From NCBI GenBank assembly GCA_019748155.1, contig JAIEPY010000103.1:1-59385 (forward strand): DNA of 59,385 bases. Direction: 5' to 3'. The notes beneath the pieces are model-generated. The model was given only the letters and a program-made list of their open reading frames with translations, had not been told where the DNA came from and did not search any database. This document shows, piece by piece, positions 19,506 to 26,433 of the stretch (position 1 is its first letter; every line of letters starts with the position of its first letter). A program made the position numbers and the translations under genes. Origin of the DNA: Burkholderiales bacterium (GTDB taxonomy: Bacteria > Pseudomonadota > Gammaproteobacteria > Burkholderiales > UBA11063).

Positions 19506-19609
19506 CAGTCAATTAAATTCGAAATACTAATAGGCGGTTTGCGGCGATGCCTACAACTTAGTAGGTGAGGAGCAAAACAACGACCTAGTATGATGAATTT
19601 AATTGACTG
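19506..19609 (-). repeat. 104-bp inverted-repeat / structured element in the hydrogenase leader
   Basis: Perfect 15-bp inverted repeats CAGTCAATTAAATTC (19506–19520) and GAATTTAATTGACTG (19595–19609) enclose 74 bp. Just inside, ATACTA pairs with TAGTAT. The interior can fold into two further arms (TAGGC/GCCTA and TAGGT/ACCTA) or alternatively a CCTAC/GTAGG hairpin. The core is richer in G and C than the flanks. It lies in the predicted 5' leader of hydB. It may be a cis-acting RNA or a small mobile repeat (MITE-like); no clear target-site duplication is visible. Confidence 0.6.
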
Positions 19610-19644
19610 AATAAAAACCATAATAAATACAAGCTTAATACCGT

Positions 19645-19673
19645 ATTATACCAGATATGCGCCGCAATAATCA
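19645..19673 (-). promoter_or_regulatory. Putative promoter of the hydrogenase operon
   Basis: On the minus strand TATAAT (19645–19650) is preceded by TGG, an extended -10. The best -35 at 17-bp spacing is the weak TGATTA (19668–19673). Transcription would start near 19638, leaving a ~185-nt leader that contains the inverted-repeat element. Motif match only. Confidence 0.45.
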
Positions 19674-19771
19674 CAATAAACCTAAGGATATTAACCCACT
19701 AATTTAGTATGACTTTATATCCAATCAGCTAAATGAGCGTTCTACAATCTATGCTGGTAGGCACCCCCCTA

Positions 19772-19793
19772 CAACTTCAAAAGAAAGAAGTTG
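19772..19793. other. Small perfect hairpin upstream of the antiporter promoter
   Basis: CAACTTC and GAAGTTG pair around an eight-base A-rich loop. Farther out, a C run (19764–19769) can pair with GGGG (19808–19811). It lies upstream of both divergent promoters, so it would be an operator-like site or part of an unrecognised small RNA rather than a leader. Confidence 0.3.
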
Positions 19794-19834
19794 CTAATTT
19801 CAAGATTGGGGCATCATTTATCAAGCGTGGCAGC

Positions 19835-19864
19835 TTTAGGTAATAGACTGTTATATGCTATAAT
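19835..19864 (+). promoter_or_regulatory. Putative sigma-70 promoter of the antiporter–FUSC operon
   Basis: TATAAT at 19859–19864 with an extended TGC just before it, and a TTTAGG -35-like hexamer at 19835–19840 (18-bp spacing). It lies 50 bp before the antiporter start. Confidence 0.5.
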
Positions 19865-19914
19865 TACCTCCTTAAATACAATATGTACTTTCTGCAAATG
19901 GAAAAACTAACTCT

Positions 19915-21159
19915 ATGACTTATCATGAATTATTTGCTACATTGGTTGCATTGACTGCCTTTGCCAGCTACCTTAATGATCGTTACTTAAAGCTACCAAA
20001 AACAATTGCCCTAACTATTATCAGTATCCTAATCGCAGTTGGTACATCTCTTCTTTCCAGCTCACTCCCCCATTATGTTGGACCAGTATATCAGTTAGTA
20101 AAAAGCGTAGATTTTAAAACTGCGGTACTGGATGTAATGCTTGGCTATCTGCTTTTTGCCAGTGGACTACATGTTAATTCAATTGAATTAAAAAAGGAAA
20201 TTACTCCGGTTATTTACCTAGCAAGTCTTGGCGTTATTATTTCAACCTTCCTCACTGGATATATGCTCTACTATCTAGCTGGATTATTTAAGGTTAACTT
20301 CACTTTAGGCGAATGTCTGATTTTTGGCGCTTTGATTTCACCAACTGATGCAATTGCTGTTTTAGGTACATTTAAATCAATTAAGAATCCACCTCAGCGG
20401 CTAAAAACACTAATTACAGGTGAAGGATTATTCAATGATGCAGGTGCTATTTTAATGCTGGTAATCTTGAGTCAGGTTGTCTACAAACACGTTCATTTGA
20501 CTATTGGAGATGTAGCTGAAAGTTTGATGCTTGAAACAGGTGGTGGCATACTGTGGGGAACAACATTAGGCGTGCTTACAGGGTGGCTAATAAAACGCTG
20601 TAAATCACCTGAAGTTGCAACTATGCTCACAATTGCGGCTTCAAGCTGTGGCTTTGTTATCGCCAATCATATTCATGTATCAGGTGTAATAACAATGGTA
20701 GTTGCGGGATTAATTATTGGAGGCTACAGTAAAAAAGAGCACTTTCCCACAGAAACAACTTTGGTCCTAAATAATTTTTGGGAACTAATCGACGAAATAT
20801 TAAACGGACTCTTATTCGTGCTGATTGGCTTGGCAATGCTAAATATTCACGTTGACAATTCAGCAATTACAATTGGTTTAACTTGTATTATTATCGTATT
20901 CATTGCCCGGTTATTGAGTATTCTTGTGCCTGATTTTCTACTCAGTAAAATTTTACGCCGACAATCAAGTTTTTCAAGCAGCAAAAGCACATTACTTGCA
21001 TGGGGTGGAATTCGAGGCGGATTATCAATCGCACTGGCTCTCTCAATAGATGGCTTCCCTGATAGCTTAGTTGCAATCACTTATGTGGTTGTATTAAGTT
21101 CAATCTTGATTCAAGGTGGAACATTCAAATGGGCGCTAAGTAAACTGGCTAAAGAATAG
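19915..21159 (+). CDS. CPA1-family Na+/H+ (cation:proton) antiporter
   Basis: A 414-residue inner-membrane protein with about 12 hydrophobic helices. CPA1/NhaP hallmarks are present: 'ISPTDAIAVLG', the ion-binding ND pair in 'TGEGLFNDAGAILMLVIL', and 'WGGIRGGLSIALALSI' near the C-terminus. It would exchange cytoplasmic Na+ or K+ for protons. It is short, lacking the long cytosolic C-terminal domain of many CPA1 proteins. First gene of a three-gene operon with the two FUSC-like genes (16-bp gap, then overlap). Confidence 0.9.
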   Translation: MTYHELFATLVALTAFASYLNDRYLKLPKTIALTIISILIAVGTSLLSSSLPHYVGPVYQLVKSVDFKTAVLDVMLGYLLFASGLHVNSIELKKEITPVIYLASLGVIISTFLTGYMLYYLAGLFKVNFTLGECLIFGALISPTDAIAVLGTFKSIKNPPQRLKTLITGEGLFNDAGAILMLVILSQVVYKHVHLTIGDVAESLMLETGGGILWGTTLGVLTGWLIKRCKSPEVATMLTIAASSCGFVIANHIHVSGVITMVVAGLIIGGYSKKEHFPTETTLVLNNFWELIDEILNGLLFVLIGLAMLNIHVDNSAITIGLTCIIIVFIARLLSILVPDFLLSKILRRQSSFSSSKSTLLAWGGIRGGLSIALALSIDGFPDSLVAITYVVVLSSILIQGGTFKWALSKLAKE

Positions 21160-21175
21160 AAGCATTATTTCAAAC

Positions 21176-22120
21176 ATGAATATATTATCACCGCTAAATC
21201 ATAGATTCGGGCATTGGCTTGAGAAAGTTGATCCTTATTATACACAAAGAATTATCCTAAAAAAAGGATTATTCCTCGCAGTATGGTTAACCGCAATTAA
21301 TGCTTTAGCCAAGCCTGATATCTTTGGCGCATATGCCTTTCCAGCAATGCTGTTAGCTCCATTTTATGAAAATCCATCCTTTAACACCTATAAACAAAAA
21401 GATTTAGCCTTGGTATTTGCCTTTATTATTAGTGGTATTGGCTGCGTTACTTTCTACTTGTTATTTCCATTTAAATTTACACTATTATTTTTTGCTTTAG
21501 CTCATTTTTCAGGCTTATATTTTTTCTGTGATCGTTTTTATCCTAGGTTTAAGCCACTTATTTTACAAACTATTGTAGTTAGCGCACTAAATATGACAAT
21601 CTTGCCAGCTGCAAGCTTACAAATTGCAATCGATATGTTCTTTTGTGTAATGCTTTCTTTAATGGTTACCTTTATAGCCTTCAAAATACATCCTAATTTA
21701 TATGCCAAAGTTTGGCATCGGGCTTTTAGCTATTATCTAGCAGCGGTAGAAGAAGAAATAGCTCATGCAATTAATAAATTTGACACTCATACATTTGCCA
21801 AGGGTGCAGCACATTTGAATATACTTCGTGCTTATCGCCGCCTCTTACCGCGCAAACTTTTATTAAATATCACTAAAACCACAGTAGGAATTCGTAATAT
21901 ACAGTTTGCCTTAAATCATATCTACCTGAAAGATAAAGATGAGCAATTTTGGTATAATTTTCAAAAAGAAGTAAATACATTTCGTCTGGCGGTTATTACT
22001 AAAAATAGCTTGGATGTAGCGCTGACAAATAAATCTGAAACTGATTTCACACAAAACTATGTAACTGAATCTCTTCGCAGATCAATTAGCAACTGGAACA
22101 AAATATGCAAACAAGTCTAA
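21176..22120 (+). CDS. FUSC-like membrane protein, N-terminal half of a split transporter
   Basis: A 314-residue protein with about six hydrophobic helices in residues ~30–175 followed by a ~130-residue soluble, largely helical tail. Its layout matches one half of FUSC-family (aromatic acid exporter/AaeB-like) transporters, which normally carry two such membrane-plus-cytosolic halves in one 600–700-residue chain. The next gene overlaps its end by 16 bp and encodes the other half. Substrate unknown; the family exports aromatic acids or related anions. Confidence 0.6.
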   Translation: MNILSPLNHRFGHWLEKVDPYYTQRIILKKGLFLAVWLTAINALAKPDIFGAYAFPAMLLAPFYENPSFNTYKQKDLALVFAFIISGIGCVTFYLLFPFKFTLLFFALAHFSGLYFFCDRFYPRFKPLILQTIVVSALNMTILPAASLQIAIDMFFCVMLSLMVTFIAFKIHPNLYAKVWHRAFSYYLAAVEEEIAHAINKFDTHTFAKGAAHLNILRAYRRLLPRKLLLNITKTTVGIRNIQFALNHIYLKDKDEQFWYNFQKEVNTFRLAVITKNSLDVALTNKSETDFTQNYVTESLRRSISNWNKICKQV

Positions 22121-22974
22121 AGAAAAAACTTGATTATGCTAGATTTGGACAAATAGCATTTGTGTTCAGCGTTGGACTGGCAATCTATTTGTTTACAACA
22201 ATACCACATAACTGGTGGATATTTCTAACCGTGATGATGATGAGCGCAGCAGTTGAACCTGGCTTGATTATTAAAAAATCAATTAATCGTGGCAAAGGGA
22301 CTTTGTTAGGAATTCTACTTTTCTTGCCCTTAATTTATTTATTACACCTAAACTATCGGCTTATTCCTTTGGTTTTTATTTTACTTGGCATTGGAATTTC
22401 CTTACCAAATGCCAGACGTTATGATTTAAGCGTAATCTTTATGACGATGATGGTATTTATGATGAGCGCTTATAATTTTACGACGCCGCTGCTCGAGGGT
22501 CCTTTTGAAATGACTTTAAACCGTGGTATTTGTACTATGATCGGAATCATCATTTGTATCGCTGGAGACTACTTCCTCTTTGGTCGCTTTGATTATTCAC
22601 GTAAAGTTTACTTCCTCCTGCAACATGAATTATGCAATATGCTTGAACAAAAAATTAAACTAATCTGCAGTGCGCATGAGCAAAAATTAAATAATTTCAT
22701 AATCGTAGAAAATTTACGTGAGAGCTTTAACCAAGTTTATACCAATCTAGCAACCAGTGGTGAAAGTATTAAATTTAGCTTAACAAGTAGCGTGGAGACC
22801 AAGCAAAAAGTTAATGAGTTTAGCATAATTATCTGGCAACTACGTAAAGTAGCATTTGGATTATATTATGCTGAATGTATTTTAAAAGATCGTTCAAAGT
22901 CAATAGAGCATCAGGAGCGCTTTAAACATTTAATGGATAAAGCGCGGCATAACTTTATATCACTTCGTGACTAA
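22105..22974 (+). CDS. FUSC family protein, C-terminal half
   Basis: 289 residues: six hydrophobic helices (~15–165) with the FUSC_2-type pattern 'NWWIFLTVMMMSAAVEPGLIIKKSINRGKGTLLGILL' and 'MTLNRGICTMIGIIICIAGDYFLFGRF', then a helical cytosolic tail. The ATG at 22105 lies inside the preceding gene, so the two are translationally coupled and likely form one complex. It faces the minus-strand YcfJ-like gene with a 29-bp gap and no visible terminator. Confidence 0.75.
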   Translation: MQTSLKKKLDYARFGQIAFVFSVGLAIYLFTTIPHNWWIFLTVMMMSAAVEPGLIIKKSINRGKGTLLGILLFLPLIYLLHLNYRLIPLVFILLGIGISLPNARRYDLSVIFMTMMVFMMSAYNFTTPLLEGPFEMTLNRGICTMIGIIICIAGDYFLFGRFDYSRKVYFLLQHELCNMLEQKIKLICSAHEQKLNNFIIVENLRESFNQVYTNLATSGESIKFSLTSSVETKQKVNEFSIIIWQLRKVAFGLYYAECILKDRSKSIEHQERFKHLMDKARHNFISLRD

Positions 22975-23003
22975 TTAGATAAACGTATTTAGAGTTTCTC
23001 AAT

Positions 23004-23591
23004 CTATTTGCTTGACATAGTATCTGATGCCACACTATTAGTTAGAGATTGCTGTTGGTATTTTTGTAATTCTGTCAACGGTATTACTGCATTTAATGGC
23101 GGTGGCGTTACAACATTCATTGATTCGATATAATTAGCAAACTGATATTTAACGACGTAACCACTGGTGATTTGACTCTCTACATTTACAGTTTGACAAA
23201 CTTTTTTAGTACTATTTTGTTGTATGTATTTAGGATTTTTCTTACTATCAAATAGCTTATTAAAGAAGGTTGCATTTTTATTTTTTACCATTTTACTGGT
23301 AGTTTCAGTATGGCACTCTTCACGAGAAATTAAGATCGTGCTTTCAATTGGAGTAACTGCGACTATTGTCACATTTTCCTCAGCTGCTGTTGTTTTATGG
23401 CTTAGATAGGATTTAACCGTGAAAACGATGGCAATCAATATTATAAGAATTAATCCAATTTGCAACCATGAGTATTTTTTAGGGCGCGGTTTATAATTAT
23501 CATCGGCGTAGTTTTGATCATCGATTTCAGGACGTGAAGATGGCTCATCATAATTACGCTTTGGGCGCGAACGCCGTGGATCTTGTTTCAA
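23004..23591 (-). CDS. Single-pass membrane protein, YcfJ-like periplasmic domain without glycine zipper
   Basis: 195 residues: a charged cytosolic N-terminus rich in Arg, Asp and Tyr, one hydrophobic helix (~43–62) and a periplasmic part. The periplasmic part has two cysteines in 'ISREECHTETT' and 'KKVCQTVNV', then 'GYVVKYQFANYIESMNV', the pattern of the C-terminal domain of YcfJ/17-kDa surface antigen-type proteins. The Gly-zipper found in those proteins is absent. Function unknown. It lies 16 bp after the purine permease and may be co-transcribed. Confidence 0.55.
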   Translation of the reverse strand: MKQDPRRSRPKRNYDEPSSRPEIDDQNYADDNYKPRPKKYSWLQIGLILIILIAIVFTVKSYLSHKTTAAEENVTIVAVTPIESTILISREECHTETTSKMVKNKNATFFNKLFDSKKNPKYIQQNSTKKVCQTVNVESQITSGYVVKYQFANYIESMNVVTPPPLNAVIPLTELQKYQQQSLTNSVASDTMSSK

Positions 23592-23607
23592 TTTATTTCC
23601 CTCTGTT

Positions 23608-24900
23608 TTAGTTTAACCAAAACCAACCACAACAAACAATTGCAATAATGATTAATGTTGGTGATAGCTCATTAAATTTACCAAGCAATAATTTTAGCAA
23701 AGTATAAGATAAAATTCCAAAAATCGCACCAGCGGTAATTGAAAAACACAATGGCATCATGATAACCGTAGCTGCTATGGCTATAATATCCTCAAAATTT
23801 ACCGACTTAATTTGCCGGATATTGCTCAACATAATTAAACCAACTACCATTAAAACCGGCGATGTTGCAGCGCTCGGAATTATACCGATTAATGGCGCTA
23901 AAAATATAAATGGAATACAAATTAAAGCGGTTACAAAAGAAGCTAAACCAGTTCTGGCACCATTTTGTATCGCAGCGGAACTTTCAACAAAAATTACACT
24001 TGGCGATATTCCAAAGAATGAGGCAACAATTCCACCAATGCTATCGGTTAATAGCGATTTCTTTAGATATGAGCCTTTCTCATGTTGCGAGTTAAAGTGT
24101 AACTGTGCTAATAATCCCATAGTCGTAGAAGTTGCATCAAAAAAATTAACAATAAATAAAGATAAAATCGCGGGTAAGATACTGAGCTTAAGTGCAGCAA
24201 AAATATCAATTTGTAGAAACAAGCTAAAATCAGGCATTTGAATGAAGTTATTCGGCAAAGTTTGTGGGTATATTATTATATAAATTATGGATATAACAAC
24301 AATTGGAAGCAAAAAAGCATAAGCTTTGCGTTTAATAAATAGCACACTAGCAACAATAAACCCAAGACAAGTTAAAATAACTGGAAAATTAAAATGACCA
24401 ATCCCAATAATGGTATTAGTGTTTGCGCTTACAATACCTACGTTTTTGATTCCAATAAAAAAGAGAAAAAATCCGATACCCGCACTTAGTGCAATCTGTA
24501 AAATTTCAGGAATTGCATGAACAATTACCTGACGGATTTTAGTTACTGAAAAAATAAAAAGTAGCAAACTTGAAAACAAAACTACACCAAGTACTGTTGG
24601 AATAGTTAATTTATCATGTAAGACTAAATTATAGGCAATAATTGCATTAATCCCCATTCCTGGAGCTAAAACAAATGGTAGTTTAATTACCAAGCTTGCA
24701 AATATCGTCATTATAACAATAATAGCTACAGTTGAGGTAATTGCAGCATTAAGCGGAAACCCTGCACCATTCGCATGCAAAATCAACGGGTTAACCATAA
24801 TAATATAAGCAATCGCCATAAAATTAATTAATCCACCGCTAATCTCTCGCTGTAAATTGATAGGTGTATCCGGATTATAAGAAAACAACTTGGCTAACAT
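23608..24900 (-). CDS. NCS2/AzgA-family purine permease
   Basis: A 430-residue inner-membrane protein with 12–14 hydrophobic helices. The start 'INLQREISGGLINFMAIAYIIMVNPLIL', 'LPFVLAPGMGINAIIAYNLV' and 'VNFFDATSTTMGLLAQ' are typical of adenine/guanine/hypoxanthine:H+ symporters (PbuG, PurP, AzgA). It starts one base after holA ends, so it is coupled to lptE–holA. Exact purine preference cannot be told. Confidence 0.9.
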   Translation of the reverse strand: MLAKLFSYNPDTPINLQREISGGLINFMAIAYIIMVNPLILHANGAGFPLNAAITSTVAIIVIMTIFASLVIKLPFVLAPGMGINAIIAYNLVLHDKLTIPTVLGVVLFSSLLLFIFSVTKIRQVIVHAIPEILQIALSAGIGFFLFFIGIKNVGIVSANTNTIIGIGHFNFPVILTCLGFIVASVLFIKRKAYAFLLPIVVISIIYIIIYPQTLPNNFIQMPDFSLFLQIDIFAALKLSILPAILSLFIVNFFDATSTTMGLLAQLHFNSQHEKGSYLKKSLLTDSIGGIVASFFGISPSVIFVESSAAIQNGARTGLASFVTALICIPFIFLAPLIGIIPSAATSPVLMVVGLIMLSNIRQIKSVNFEDIIAIAATVIMMPLCFSITAGAIFGILSYTLLKLLLGKFNELSPTLIIIAIVCCGWFWLN

Positions 24901-24901
24901 G

Positions 24902-25903
24902 CTACACTCCCCTGCAAATATTAATAATTAACTGTTCTAACTTGATTAGTGGATCACCAACAATAATCCCTTTAACCATTCCATCAATTCGCGCTAACTC
25001 ATCCAGATAAGTCAATAACAGCTGATAAGATAGCCTCTGCTGCGCTTGATTAAACGGAGCAATACTATCACCCCAAATTCTTAAATCTGCAACTGCAGCC
25101 CTAAAATCCGGATTGCTACGTAATGCACTTTTAATGCGGATTAGCTTACGCAAATCTTCGCCCAATTGCCAGATTAAGAGAATTGCATCTTCGGTTGCTT
25201 GTACTGCCTGAGCATAAATTTTTTTAGCTGCGGAAATATCTCCGCGTAAATAATTATTGGATAACGCAAAAATAGTAAACTGAGAGTTATCCAGAAGCAA
25301 GGCCTTTAGTTCTGCATAGCTTATCGTCGTATTTTTAGGAAACAGCCACCCCAGACGAATGACTTCCTGATGTAGCTGCGCCGGATTACTCTGATTCATC
25401 TCCAATAATAAATCCAATGCTGCCGACTCCAGTTTAAGCTGAGTAACATCGAGTAAGCTCAGTGTCCACTGACGTAATTCACCATCGCTAGCACTGAGCA
25501 ATAAGCTATCGGCATTCTCATTCCATTTTTTAAACCATGTGCTACTCTGATCTTTTTTATCCAGCTTATCACAGCTAATTATTAAATAATTACTCTCATC
25601 TAACAGTGGTAATAAGTTGATTAACTGCTGTTGTTGGTCGATAGTTGGCTTAGTTTTAAAATTAACCTCAATCCAATTTCTATCGCCAAAGAGAGAGTTA
25701 CTACGAATAATATCCTCAACCAGCGCAAATTGAAAATAACGGTCGGCAGCATAACTACAACGTAGATAATTATCGGCTAATTTTAAAAAGCCTTGTTCAC
25801 GTAAAAAGTTGAGTATTACAGCTGACTCTTCTGGAGCACTAAGTAATACTCCAGAAGATTTAGTAAACGCTGTTGTTAGAAAATTACTTAGATTCAGTAA
25901 CAT
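24902..25903 (-). CDS. holA: DNA polymerase III delta subunit
   Basis: The clamp-loader subunit that opens the beta sliding clamp. 333 residues, the family length. The sequence is divergent as usual for HolA, but the gene order lptE–holA, the N-terminal 'LLSAPEESAVILNFLREQGF'-type nucleotide-fold region and the C-terminal helical domain with 'IWQLGEDLRKLIRIKSAL' and 'LLTYLDELARIDGMVKG' identify it. It overlaps lptE by 20 bp. Confidence 0.9.
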   Translation of the reverse strand: MLLNLSNFLTTAFTKSSGVLLSAPEESAVILNFLREQGFLKLADNYLRCSYAADRYFQFALVEDIIRSNSLFGDRNWIEVNFKTKPTIDQQQQLINLLPLLDESNYLIISCDKLDKKDQSSTWFKKWNENADSLLLSASDGELRQWTLSLLDVTQLKLESAALDLLLEMNQSNPAQLHQEVIRLGWLFPKNTTISYAELKALLLDNSQFTIFALSNNYLRGDISAAKKIYAQAVQATEDAILLIWQLGEDLRKLIRIKSALRSNPDFRAAVADLRIWGDSIAPFNQAQQRLSYQLLLTYLDELARIDGMVKGIIVGDPLIKLEQLIINICRGV

Positions 25904-26411
25904 TTGGCGAAATCAATAGAGGGTGAGAATAAACAATCCGGCGAATAAGCGAATTAATTACATTTTGATGAATTTGATCCCAAGTAGTTTCCTCTTGTTG
26001 TTGTGCTGATAATATCAAACTATTGTTATATGCCATAACCATTTGATTTTGAACAACAATATCATTGCCAATTTGATCACCTTTTGGTGTATATACTTGT
26101 GCTGTTACTTGATAGGTTAATAGATAGCCAGAGATTTGCCCGACACTATTAAAATTATTGGCATCACGACTTGTTTGTTCATTGGTAATAATTATAACCG
26201 CTTCCGCACTTTCTTTATTTTTAACCAATGTGGTCAAGTTTTCTGCCTGGATCGTACGCTGTAAACCAGAACAAATAATTACATTAGCACATTGCAAATA
26301 TGACTTTTTATAGGGAAATTGAAAGCTGCCACCTTCACCACGCAAATGAAATCCGCAACCAACCAACATAACCATAACTAAGCTCAACACAATCTTAATC
26401 CAATTTCTCAT
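25884..26411 (-). CDS. lptE: LPS-assembly lipoprotein LptE
   Basis: Outer-membrane lipoprotein that plugs the LptD barrel and helps insert lipopolysaccharide. 175 residues; signal peptide ending in the lipobox LVGC (Cys19) followed by 'GFHLRGEG', the classic LptE start. The body has 'ERVQYTTILTNE'-like alternating strands, and the end 'QIHQNVINSLIRRIVY' fits the family. Follows ppk1 by 22 bp and overlaps holA. Confidence 0.92.
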   Translation of the reverse strand: MRNWIKIVLSLVMVMLVGCGFHLRGEGGSFQFPYKKSYLQCANVIICSGLQRTIQAENLTTLVKNKESAEAVIIITNEQTSRDANNFNSVGQISGYLLTYQVTAQVYTPKGDQIGNDIVVQNQMVMAYNNSLILSAQQQEETTWDQIHQNVINSLIRRIVYSHPLLISPNVTESK

Positions 26412-26433
26412 GACACACCCTTTGCTAAATTAC

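Larger units (their letters stand above)
19453..19914. other. 462-bp divergent intergenic region between hydrogenase operon and antiporter
   Basis: No gene is seen. It holds, from left to right: the hydrogenase leader with a long inverted-repeat element (19506–19609), a minus-strand extended -10 promoter (19645–19650), a small hairpin (19772–19793) and the plus-strand antiporter promoter (19835–19864). Each is listed separately. Confidence 0.6.

Noticed and set aside
19485-19525. FNR binding site upstream of hydB
   Set aside because: TTGA and TCAA half-sites exist but their spacing does not match the four-base centre needed for FNR.
19506-19609. Integron attC site
   Set aside because: The inverted repeats lack the GTTRRRY and RYYYAAC core sites, and no integrase or cassette array is present.
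19506-19609. Full insertion sequence
   Set aside because: Only 104 bp with no transposase frame and no target duplication; at most a MITE.
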